Source of the DNA: SCTM01 sp965279655
Lineage (GTDB): Bacteria; Pseudomonadota; Alphaproteobacteria; Rhodospirillales; Rhodospirillaceae
Length of the DNA stretch: 64,000 bases
Direction: 5' to 3'
Assembly (NCBI GenBank): GCA_965279655.1
Contig: OZ257255.1
Location: 124,001-188,000, forward strand
Shown here: piece by piece, positions 57,239-64,000 of the stretch
Layout of the letters: each line of letters opens with the position of its first letter
Numbering within the stretch: position 1 is the first letter of the stretch
Program-made: the position numbers and the translations under genes
Notes under the pieces: generated by a model
What the model was told of the DNA's origin: nothing
The model's input: the letters and a program-made list of their open reading frames with translations, nothing else
The model's database searches: none

Positions 57239-57706
57239 TTAGGAGTACTTCAGCGGCAGGGCCGTCGTGAATTTCATGTCTTCCATCGCGAATGAGGAAC
57301 TGACATCGGCGAACTCCACAAGTTCGATGAGCCGTTTATAGACCGCGTCGTAGGCCGCGATGCTGGGCACGACGATCTTGAGCAGATAGTCGATATCGCC
57401 GGACAGGCGATACGCCTCCACCACCTCCGGTACGGAATCGAGGATGGCGCGGAATTCGCTCAGCCAGGTGGCCGAGTGCCGGGTGGCTTTCACGGCCACG
57501 AATACGGTCACCCCGACGTTGAGCTTGCCGCGGTCCAGCAGCGCAACGCGCTTGCGGATGAAGCCGTCTTCCTCCAGCTTTTGAATCCGGCGCCAGCACG
57601 GCGTCGTCGACAGGCCGACCTGATTGGCCACCTCCGCGACGGGGGTGAGCGCGTCCGTCTGCAGGAGTTCCAGGATCTTCCGATCCTTGTCGTCCAGGGT
57701 AACCAT
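57239..57706 (-). CDS. Lrp/AsnC-family transcriptional regulator
   Basis: A 155-residue regulator. The N-terminal helix-turn-helix (LDDKDRKILELLQTDALTPV, then VGLSTTPCWRRIQKLEEDGF) and the C-terminal RAM domain (VFVAVKATRHS, then VPEVVEAYRLSGDIDYLLKI) are both complete. Lrp-type proteins sense amino acids and act as octamers. GGGGGAGG lies seven bases before the ATG at 57706, making the start secure. It diverges from a DUF6356 gene; the target genes are not evident from position alone. Confidence 0.92.
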   Translation of the reverse strand: MVTLDDKDRKILELLQTDALTPVAEVANQVGLSTTPCWRRIQKLEEDGFIRKRVALLDRGKLNVGVTVFVAVKATRHSATWLSEFRAILDSVPEVVEAYRLSGDIDYLLKIVVPSIAAYDAVYKRLIELVEFADVSSSFAMEDMKFTTALPLKYS

Positions 57707-57832
57707 TTCCGCCTCCCCCAATATTAATGGCATCATTTTCCACAAATGGTGGCAATAGCGCAATAACTTGCGACCCATTTGCCCTGAATCCGGGTTAGCG
57801 TGATCGGGCCTTTCGTCAGGATCCCTAAGCCC

Positions 57833-58045
57833 ATGAGCCGCCTACAGGAACTGTTCCTCACCCATCCCGCCAGCGTGGGTGAAAGCTACGCCGGCCATGC
57901 CCGATTCGCCGGAATGACGGGGCTGCGTCTGGTTGCGGCGGGTCTCGCTTGCGTGGTGCACGGCCTTTTGCCGTTCCTGTTCGTGCGGACCGCCAGCGAT
58001 TGCATCCGCCAACTCTCCACCGACATCGCGCGCCGTCAAAGCTGA
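57833..58045 (+). CDS. DUF6356-type small membrane protein
   Basis: Seventy residues. The opening LFLTHPASVGESYAGHARFA and the hydrophobic helix GLRLVAAGLACVVHGLLPFL followed by FVRTASDCIRQL match a small conserved alphaproteobacterial family I recall as DUF6356. One transmembrane helix (about residues 31-51) with a conserved His near its end. Function unknown. The ATG at 57833 is preferred over upstream options from family alignment by eye; the ribosome site is weak. Confidence 0.78.
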   Translation: MSRLQELFLTHPASVGESYAGHARFAGMTGLRLVAAGLACVVHGLLPFLFVRTASDCIRQLSTDIARRQS

Positions 58046-58169
58046 CGGTTCAGAGGCGATTTTCATTTCTCAGTAAGGACCTGGCGACCACTTCTTAACG
58101 AAGGGGTCTTAGCCTGTTGGAGTCCGGGTCCAGCTTTTGGACGCCGGCACCGTTGCAGTGGGGATGGTC

Positions 58170-61130
58170 ATGTCCGAGGACACGCGTCAGGAAAACGAAG
58201 GCATCGTCTTCGATCCGGCTGAGCGCGAACGCGCCGCCAATAACGCCGCGGCGCGCATCCGCAAGCCGCCCTTCGGCGCGCGGCCGGTGTTCTATCCCGC
58301 CCCGTCACCTGAAGCGATGGCTGAGGCGACCGCGGCGCCTGAGAATTTGCCGAGCCTCACCGTGCAGTCCGGTCCGAGCCGCACGCTTCTTATCGCCACC
58401 GCCCTCACCATCGTTTGGCTCGCCGCGTTCGGCCTCTACATCACGACCACCGTCGGTTGGTCGACACTCTATAGCCTGTTGCCAGATCAGTTCGGCAGCT
58501 TCATGGCCACCTGCCTGATGCCGCTCACATTCCTGTGGCTGCTGGTTGCCTATCTCGACCGCGGCCGCCAGTTGCGCACCGAAGGCGAAGCGCTGCGCGC
58601 GCATCTGCAACAGCTCACCTATCCCTCGGACCACGCCTCTGCCCGGGTGAACGCGATCACAGCGTCCCTTAAGGAGCAGTCCCAGTTCCTGACCGACACC
58701 ACCGAGAACGCGATCAAGTCGATCCAGAAGCTCCAGGCGAGTTTCGTGCGCGATATCGAAAAACTCGCCGGCGTCACCGGCTCCCTGGAATCCGGCGCGG
58801 CCTCCTCCGCCGCCGCCGTGACCGATCAGGTCGCCAAGCTCAAGACCGTGATCGATTCCGCCGCCGACGTGAATCTCAAGATTGAAGACGCGCTGCGCCG
58901 CCAGCAGGAATTCATCCGCACTTCGAGTCAGAAGACCCTGGGCGAAGTGAACGGCATGGGCCAGACGCTGGCCGGCCACGTCAACAGCCTGCAAGTCGCC
59001 ACCGAACGCGCCCGCGGCATGAGTGCGGCCATCGCCCAGCAACTCGCCGAACAGGAACGCGCTCTTGCGAAGGCGGGTGAAACCGCCAAAGGCTACGCCG
59101 ACGAGATGGGCCGCGCCGTCGCCCAGAATACGGCGCAGGTAGAAGAAGCCGCCCGCCGCGCCGAAGCCGTCACCAACGACGTCGCCGACTCCCTGGTCGC
59201 CAAGGCCCACGGCCTGGAAGCCGTGTTCGACAAGCAGCGCTCGGAACTCGCCGCCGCCGGCGACCGCATCGAAGACCAGACCGCCAAGGTCACCACCCGC
59301 CTCGGCCAACAGACCGCGAACCTCGATCAGGTCATGGAACGCGTGCTCAGCCGCGTGCGCATCGTCGAAGAAGCGCTGGCCATTCAGACCAAGGAACTTG
59401 GTGCCGCCTCCGACGGCGCCGTGGCCAAGCTGCGCCTCGTCGAGAACATGGTGAAGCGCCAAGCCGAAGCGGTCGGCGATGCCGCTACCCGCGTCGAGAA
59501 CCGTCTGGCCGCGTCCGCGGACGAATTCGGTTTGCGCTCGCGCACGGTCACGGAAAAGTTCGAACGCGCCACGGCGGACCTCGAAAAGGCCTCCAACATC
59601 GCCATCGGCCGCGCCGAAGCGATGGGCCAGATCTCCGACACCGTCATTGTGAAGATCGACACGGTCGGCGCGCGCGTGCGTGAGCATGCCGAGCAGCTGG
59701 CGAACTCCGCCAACCGCGCCGCCGGTCAGGCGGATTCCATCCGCGACACCCTGCGCCGCCAGAACGACGAACTCGAGAGCGCGGCCAACACGCTCACCAC
59801 GCACGTCAAGCTGTCCGAAACCGCGCTCGCCCAGCAGGCGCGCCAGATGGGCACGACGTCGGAGCAGGTCCTGGCTCACGTCCGCTCCATGTCGGACATC
59901 CTCAGCCAGAACTCCTCGGAGCTCATGCAGCTCTCCGCCCGCGTGACCAAGGAACTGGAATCGATCCGCGAGTCCCTCGAGATGACCGCGCGTCAGGTGA
60001 CGGATACCGTGTCCCACTCGGTCGTGAAGACCAAGGAAGCGGGCCGGGAGATCGGCACGGAAGTCTCTGCGTTCTCCTCCGCCGCCAGCCAGGTCGCGAA
60101 GGACATGGCGCAGGTGCTCGATACGGTCGACGCCTGCAAGGATTCGCTCAAGACCGCCACGGAAGCCGCCAACCAACGCCTCAAGGAAGCTTCGGATTCG
60201 TTCAACACCCAGGCCGGCGGCCTCGACAAGGCGGCCACCCGCGCCACCGAGACCCTCGCCATGGTGGGCGACCAGTTGCGCCAGCGCGCCGAAGCCGTCA
60301 CCGGTAACGCCGACGACGCCCAGCTGCGTCTCAACGGTTTCCGCGACAGCTTGCAGAAGCTCATGCTCGACTTCGAGGACTCCACCAATCGTGGCGCCGT
60401 GCAGGTCAGCGTGGCCGGCGACAAGATGCGCACGTCGTTGGCGGAATTCGCCGAGACCTCGGAGAAGATCGCCGGCGGCGCCCGCGGCACCGGCGAGGCG
60501 TTCCGCCTCCAGCTGCAGAGCCTCGGCAAGTCCGCCGACGAAGCCGCCGCCCGCGTGGAAGTCGTCCTCAAGACCCTGCGCAAGCACGCCGACAATCTGG
60601 TCGAAGCCTCCAACGGCATCACCGAACAGACCGGAAAGGCCAGCCAAGTGTTCGGCCGTCAGGTCGATCAGCTCATGTCCACGGCCGCCAAGGCCTCGGA
60701 AACCGCGAAGCATCTCGACGATGCCCATGACCGCGCCCACACCGGCAAGTTCCTCGAACACACGACCTACGTGATCGAGCAACTCCACAGCCTCGCCGTG
60801 GATATCGCCCGCATCTTCCAGCCCTCCGTCGAGGAAGAGCTGTGGAAGCGCTACTACAAGGGCGACCAGGGCGTGTTCTTGCGCCACATCACCAAGACCC
60901 TGAGCCGCCAGAAGTTCGAGGCGATCCAGAAGAAGTATCAGACCGACGACAAGTTCCGGTCCTACGTCATGCGCTATCTCAAGGAATACTCTGCCCTCAT
61001 CAAGCACGCGCGCGCGACCGATCGCGCCGAGGTGCTCACCACCACGTTCTCCACCTCCGACATGGGCAAGCTCTACATGCTCCTGTCGAAGTCCATGGAA
61101 GCCGGCGTGGCGGACCAAGCCACGGGCTGA
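58170..61130 (+). CDS. Large membrane-anchored coiled-coil protein (986 aa)
   Basis: Two adjacent membrane helices (about residues 70-92, TLLIATALTIVWLAAFGLYI, and 108-130, FMATCLMPLTFLWLLVAYLD) follow a short cytosolic N-terminus. From about 140 to 850 the chain is an almost continuous coiled coil rich in Ala, Gln, Glu and Lys (KAGETAKGYADEMGRAVAQN). A globular C-terminal domain (about 870-980) contains LEHTTYVIEQLHSLAVDIAR and WKRYYKGDQGVFLRHITKTL. The layout resembles alphaproteobacterial polar scaffold proteins such as TipN, but I cannot show homology. Met 58170 is chosen over an in-frame TTG at 58137 and ATG at 58164. A terminator follows at 61166. Confidence 0.75.
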   Translation: MSEDTRQENEGIVFDPAERERAANNAAARIRKPPFGARPVFYPAPSPEAMAEATAAPENLPSLTVQSGPSRTLLIATALTIVWLAAFGLYITTTVGWSTLYSLLPDQFGSFMATCLMPLTFLWLLVAYLDRGRQLRTEGEALRAHLQQLTYPSDHASARVNAITASLKEQSQFLTDTTENAIKSIQKLQASFVRDIEKLAGVTGSLESGAASSAAAVTDQVAKLKTVIDSAADVNLKIEDALRRQQEFIRTSSQKTLGEVNGMGQTLAGHVNSLQVATERARGMSAAIAQQLAEQERALAKAGETAKGYADEMGRAVAQNTAQVEEAARRAEAVTNDVADSLVAKAHGLEAVFDKQRSELAAAGDRIEDQTAKVTTRLGQQTANLDQVMERVLSRVRIVEEALAIQTKELGAASDGAVAKLRLVENMVKRQAEAVGDAATRVENRLAASADEFGLRSRTVTEKFERATADLEKASNIAIGRAEAMGQISDTVIVKIDTVGARVREHAEQLANSANRAAGQADSIRDTLRRQNDELESAANTLTTHVKLSETALAQQARQMGTTSEQVLAHVRSMSDILSQNSSELMQLSARVTKELESIRESLEMTARQVTDTVSHSVVKTKEAGREIGTEVSAFSSAASQVAKDMAQVLDTVDACKDSLKTATEAANQRLKEASDSFNTQAGGLDKAATRATETLAMVGDQLRQRAEAVTGNADDAQLRLNGFRDSLQKLMLDFEDSTNRGAVQVSVAGDKMRTSLAEFAETSEKIAGGARGTGEAFRLQLQSLGKSADEAAARVEVVLKTLRKHADNLVEASNGITEQTGKASQVFGRQVDQLMSTAAKASETAKHLDDAHDRAHTGKFLEHTTYVIEQLHSLAVDIARIFQPSVEEELWKRYYKGDQGVFLRHITKTLSRQKFEAIQKKYQTDDKFRSYVMRYLKEYSALIKHARATDRAEVLTTTFSTSDMGKLYMLLSKSMEAGVADQATG

Positions 61131-61165
61131 AACGCGTTATTGGCGCCTGAGTGAAGACGGGCCGC

Positions 61166-61206
61166 TAAAAAAGCCCCACACGTCGAAAGGCGTGTGGGGC
61201 TTTCCT
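61166..61206. terminator. Bidirectional rho-independent terminator
   Basis: AAAGCCCCACACG pairs with CGTGTGGGGCTTT around an eight-base loop, with A-rich DNA before and TTTCCT after. It separates the convergent coiled-coil gene and the M24 peptidase gene. Confidence 0.85.
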
Positions 61207-61247
61207 ATTCCGCCCTGGCGACGCGCCGCCGTTGGCGCGCGCCGCGC

Positions 61248-62654
61248 TCAAACGATCAGGGTGCGGCCGCCGATGTCGTTGATCTGGACGGCTCCGTCCT
61301 TGGTGATGAGGGACAGGTCCTCCAGATGCGCCGATCCGCCAATGCCGGTCTGAACGATCGGGCAATCCACGCTGATGATCATGTTCTCTTCAAGCGTCAG
61401 GTTGTCCTTCTCCCAGAAGGCTGAAGAATCGCCGACCCCCGGTTCGTCGGTGTGCGCCAGCCCTACGCTGTGGGGGGTGAACGGCACCCTGTAGTCGTAC
61501 CCGGCTTTTTTCAGCGCTTCCGTGCCGAGCCGGCTGATCTCGCGGTAGGTGATGCCAGGTCTGAGGTGCTCGCGCACCGCGTCCCAGCCGAACGAGATGC
61601 AGTCGGTCGCGCGCTTCATCGATCGCGATGGTTCGCCCACGAACACCGTGCGTCCGAAATCGCCGAAGTATTGAAAGCCAAGGCTGACGCAGTCGATGAG
61701 GAATGACGTGCCTTCCTTGAACGTGCCTTCGTAGGTTTCCGGAATCACCGAGTCGATCTGCATCAACAAGCCGCTGGTTCCGCGTTTGGCGCATTCCGCC
61801 CAGAACGTCTCCCGCAGTTGACGATGGCTGGCGCCGGCGCGGGCGGATTGTGCTGCGGCCACCGCCGCTTCCGCGTTGGCGCGTGCGGTCAGCCGCATCA
61901 GTTCGATCTCGCGCGGCGACTTGATCATGCGGATGCGGCGGATCGGCCTGTCCGCATAGACCATCGCCGCGGGCAAGCCCGCCATCTCGTACGATCCGGC
62001 AACGACGGGATGGTCGTAACCAATGCGTCCGCGATCGAGACCCATCTCGCGCGCTGCCTTTGCGAGCGCGCGTTGCGCGCTGGTCGCCATGGGTCTCGTC
62101 AGGGCCGCCTTCAACCGCGCCAGCCGCCGCTCTTCCATGGCGGTGATGGGATACAGATGCATGTCGTCGAAGATTCGCGGCGCCGCCGCCTTCACCTTGT
62201 CGTCGGGCAACCGTGTCGCCGCGACCCTGTCGGCGATGGGCCCGTCCCATCCCGTGTACAGGAACGTCTGGGGTGGGAATTCCGTCGGCGCGTCGGAGAA
62301 GCTGTAATAGTAGAGGAACTGGCTCGTCACGATGCCCGGCGCTTGGCGCGGATCGCGACTTAGGAGAACGATCGACGCCGGGGCATCCTGACGGATCGAC
62401 ATGTGATCCCTGTAGCCCGTCAGGTGATAGACGTTCGTTTGGTGCGCAAGGACAAGGCCATCGAGATTTTCCTCCTCCATGACGCGATAAGCGCGCGGGA
62501 GATTCATCAGCGGCCCGCCGCGCATGATCTCGGCGCCTTTGGCGAGGATATTGTTGATCGGCGCCGCTGCGGCCTGCGCGTCGGCAATGCCGGCTTCCGC
62601 GGCAAGCCCCGCCGCACCGATCGTGGTCGTGAGGACGCTGCGACGTGTCACCAT
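61248..62654 (-). CDS. Exported M24-family (Xaa-Pro dipeptidase-like) metallopeptidase
   Basis: A 468-residue protein with a Tat-like signal (MVTRRSVLTTTIGAAGLAAE, ending near ADAQA). The creatinase-like N-terminal domain includes VMEEENLDGLVLAHQTNVYH. The M24 pita-bread catalytic domain has metal ligands Asp in LIDCVSLGFQYFGDFGRTVF (both Asp), His in PHSVGLAHTDEP, an acidic residue in IISVDCPIV (Asp where the family usually has Glu) and Glu in SAHLEDLSLITKDG. It should cleave Xaa-Pro bonds or related substrates in the periplasm. The Glu-to-Asp change may affect activity. Confidence 0.83.
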   Translation of the reverse strand: MVTRRSVLTTTIGAAGLAAEAGIADAQAAAAPINNILAKGAEIMRGGPLMNLPRAYRVMEEENLDGLVLAHQTNVYHLTGYRDHMSIRQDAPASIVLLSRDPRQAPGIVTSQFLYYYSFSDAPTEFPPQTFLYTGWDGPIADRVAATRLPDDKVKAAAPRIFDDMHLYPITAMEERRLARLKAALTRPMATSAQRALAKAAREMGLDRGRIGYDHPVVAGSYEMAGLPAAMVYADRPIRRIRMIKSPREIELMRLTARANAEAAVAAAQSARAGASHRQLRETFWAECAKRGTSGLLMQIDSVIPETYEGTFKEGTSFLIDCVSLGFQYFGDFGRTVFVGEPSRSMKRATDCISFGWDAVREHLRPGITYREISRLGTEALKKAGYDYRVPFTPHSVGLAHTDEPGVGDSSAFWEKDNLTLEENMIISVDCPIVQTGIGGSAHLEDLSLITKDGAVQINDIGGRTLIV

Positions 62655-62808
62655 GGCGCACCTGCGTGGATGTGATTGCGACAGGTCAGAAGGCTAGTGC
62701 CGTCCCAATCGCAGGCACAAGGTGTCCGGCACTTCTGGTCCACCCAGTGTGCGGCCTGTTATCCCCAGGGCATTTCCGAACGAATCAGAATCGATAGGGA
62801 CGAATAGG

Positions 62809-63636
62809 TTACTTGCCGGTTCCTGTCTTCGGCACATCCCGCCACGGCTTCTTCTGCTCATACGCGGTGAGGCGCCTGCGGAACTCCGCCTGCATCGCGG
62901 TATCCGCCGGATCGAGCAGGGTGATGGCGCGTTCCTGGACCTCCACCGCTTCCGTGAACGCGCCGGATTCCGCCAGGGCGGCGGCCAGGATGCCCTCGAA
63001 ATAGGGGTGGTCCGTGATGGCGATGGCGTCGCGGGCCAAAGCGACGGCCCGTGCGCCGTCGCGGCTATTGGCGTCGGGGCAGGTGGCCAGCAGCCAGGCG
63101 CGGTTGCTCAAGGCGACACTGTCCTTGGCATAGAGTTCGAGCGCCGCCGCATAGTCCGCGTCTGCCTTGCCGCAGTTACCCAACACGCGATGCACATTAC
63201 CGCGGTTGACCTTGGGCCAGCTGAAGCCGGGATCACGCCTGATCGCCTCATCGTAGTCGGCGATGGCCAAGTCATAGCGTTCCATGGCTTCGTGGACGAT
63301 GCCGCGATTGTAAAGGATCAGGATCGCCACCTTGCGGCCAGAGTTGTCGGCGCGCATGCCGAAGTCCTTGTCCGTCTTCGTCGCAAGGTCCAGGTCCGAC
63401 AGCGCATCGGGATAGCGCGCGAGTTCCTTCAATACCGCGGCCCGGCGCAGCAGAATGATCACCTGCTGCCGCGGCTCCAGGGTTTTGTCGGCAAGGGCCC
63501 GGGTGTAGAGCCGATTGGCTTCCGCGAAATCCCTGGCTTCCGTCGCTGCGCCGGCTTGCGCGGCGTCCTCGCGACCGTCAGCCCAGGCCGGGCCGGCAAG
63601 GACGCACACGATCGGCAGGACGAATGACAAGCGCAT
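62809..63636 (-). CDS. Exported tetratricopeptide-repeat protein
   Basis: A 275-residue protein with a signal peptide (MRLSFVLPIVCVLAGPAWA). Several TPR motifs run from about residue 32 to 245: AATEARDFAEANRLYTRALA, ILYNRGIVHEAMERYDLAIA, NRGNVHRVLGNCGKADADYA and LAAALAESGAFTEAVEVQER. Similar to other short periplasmic TPR proteins of Alphaproteobacteria that act as assembly platforms; the partner is unknown. Start 63636 is chosen because it gives a clean signal peptide, while the longer frame adds an unlikely Cys/Gly-rich leader. Confidence 0.8.
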   Translation of the reverse strand: MRLSFVLPIVCVLAGPAWADGREDAAQAGAATEARDFAEANRLYTRALADKTLEPRQQVIILLRRAAVLKELARYPDALSDLDLATKTDKDFGMRADNSGRKVAILILYNRGIVHEAMERYDLAIADYDEAIRRDPGFSWPKVNRGNVHRVLGNCGKADADYAAALELYAKDSVALSNRAWLLATCPDANSRDGARAVALARDAIAITDHPYFEGILAAALAESGAFTEAVEVQERAITLLDPADTAMQAEFRRRLTAYEQKKPWRDVPKTGTGK

Positions 63637-63763
63637 GACGCTAGCATTCCCGGCCCCGCCGGGGATGGCAATCGCGCAGGTGTTCACGGGCGCGTTGTCA
63701 CGAAGAGTTCACAGAACACGCCCGTGCCGTCCACCAAAGTGCCGGCGATCACGGGAGGGCATC

Positions 63764-64000
63764 ATGGCTCCGGAAGACGATAAGTTGTCGACGCGCGCAC
63801 GCATCGAGGCGGAAATGGCGGACAGTTTTGACGAGGAGCTCGAAATGGAGCTCGACGACGATCGCCTGTCGCAGTTGCTCGACCACGCGGCTGACCATCC
63901 GGGAGAGGAAGCGGTCGAGCGCCGGTTCTATTTCAAGGAGTTGTTCCGCCTGCAACGGGAACTCGTGAAGCTCCAGGATTGGGTCGTCACTAACAAGCTC
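63764..64000 (+). CDS. ppk2: Polyphosphate kinase 2, N-terminal fragment
   Basis: The first 79 codons are visible; the gene continues beyond the right edge. GGGAGGGC precedes the ATG. After an acidic leader (EEAVERRFYFKELF), RLQRELVKLQDWVVTNKL matches the conserved lead-in to the PPK2 Walker-like P-loop (usually followed by VLFEGRDAAGKGG, which lies outside). PPK2 enzymes use polyphosphate to phosphorylate nucleotides. Completeness cannot be judged. Confidence 0.82.
   Translation, partial: MAPEDDKLSTRARIEAEMADSFDEELEMELDDDRLSQLLDHAADHPGEEAVERRFYFKELFRLQRELVKLQDWVVTNKL

Noticed and set aside
58137..58169. TTG start for the coiled-coil protein
   Set aside because: ATG at 58170 has a G-rich sequence at proper distance, and the extra N-terminal residues carry no recognisable feature.

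Overview
The window looks like chromosomal DNA from a GC-rich alphaproteobacterium. Supporting signs are a methionine synthase split into two overlapping genes, an Atm1-type exporter, a DUF6356 protein, GTG/TTG starts, and a 48-bp palindromic intergenic repeat of the kind seen in Rhizobiales and relatives (two copies). The order cannot be fixed from sequence alone. The window is densely coded. No prophage, insertion sequence, CRISPR array or rRNA was seen. There is one tRNA gene (Asp). Genes are cut at both edges (a DUF421 protein on the left, a PPK2-type polyphosphate kinase on the right).

Layout. 1-2 kb: small stress and hypothetical genes and a RelE-type toxin-antitoxin pair. 2-5.2 kb: pyruvate phosphate dikinase with a YdaS/Cro-like DNA-binding domain fused in frame to its N-terminus, preceded by an array of CTTACG/CGTAAG palindromes. 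This is the most unusual locus here: it reads like a metabolic enzyme that may regulate its own gene. 5.2-13 kb: a cell-surface block with an autotransporter-type beta-barrel, two paralogous secreted Ala/Gly/Ser-rich proteins whose promoters share a 46-bp block of 11-bp-phased GCAATT repeats, and a 1714-residue protein made almost wholly of octapeptide repeats. 13-21.7 kb: YgfZ, then a tight six-gene run (three glycosyltransferases, an asparagine-synthase-like amidotransferase, a dihydroorotase homologue, a Tat-exported amidohydrolase). 21.7-26.7 kb: an orphan modA behind a 26-bp palindrome resembling a ModE box, a sulfatase-modifying-factor-like protein, a TonB/TolA-like protein and a secreted hydrolase.

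26.8-40 kb: a GST/FadB/SDR lipid or xenobiotic operon, a DegP-type protease, MscL with a zinc-ribbon tail, an aldo/keto reductase, two transporters, three paralogous NAD(P)-binding proteins that all carry signal peptides, SugE behind a hairpin resembling half of a guanidine-II riboswitch, a thiolase and tRNA-Asp. 40-48 kb: a soluble multi-PAS histidine kinase, a TPR glycosyltransferase and split metH. 48-57.8 kb: a TetR/DUF998 divergent pair, an AhpD-like protein, succinate-semialdehyde dehydrogenase, an Atm1-like ABC exporter, a membrane protein with a degenerate class III cyclase domain and an Lrp regulator. 58-64 kb: a 986-residue membrane-anchored coiled-coil protein, an exported M24 peptidase, a TPR protein and the start of ppk2.

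Several convergent gene pairs interlock their stop codons (5186-5189, 34980-34983, 37613-37616, 44176-44179), so intergenic space is minimal. Function calls rest on motif recognition by eye; no database search was run.
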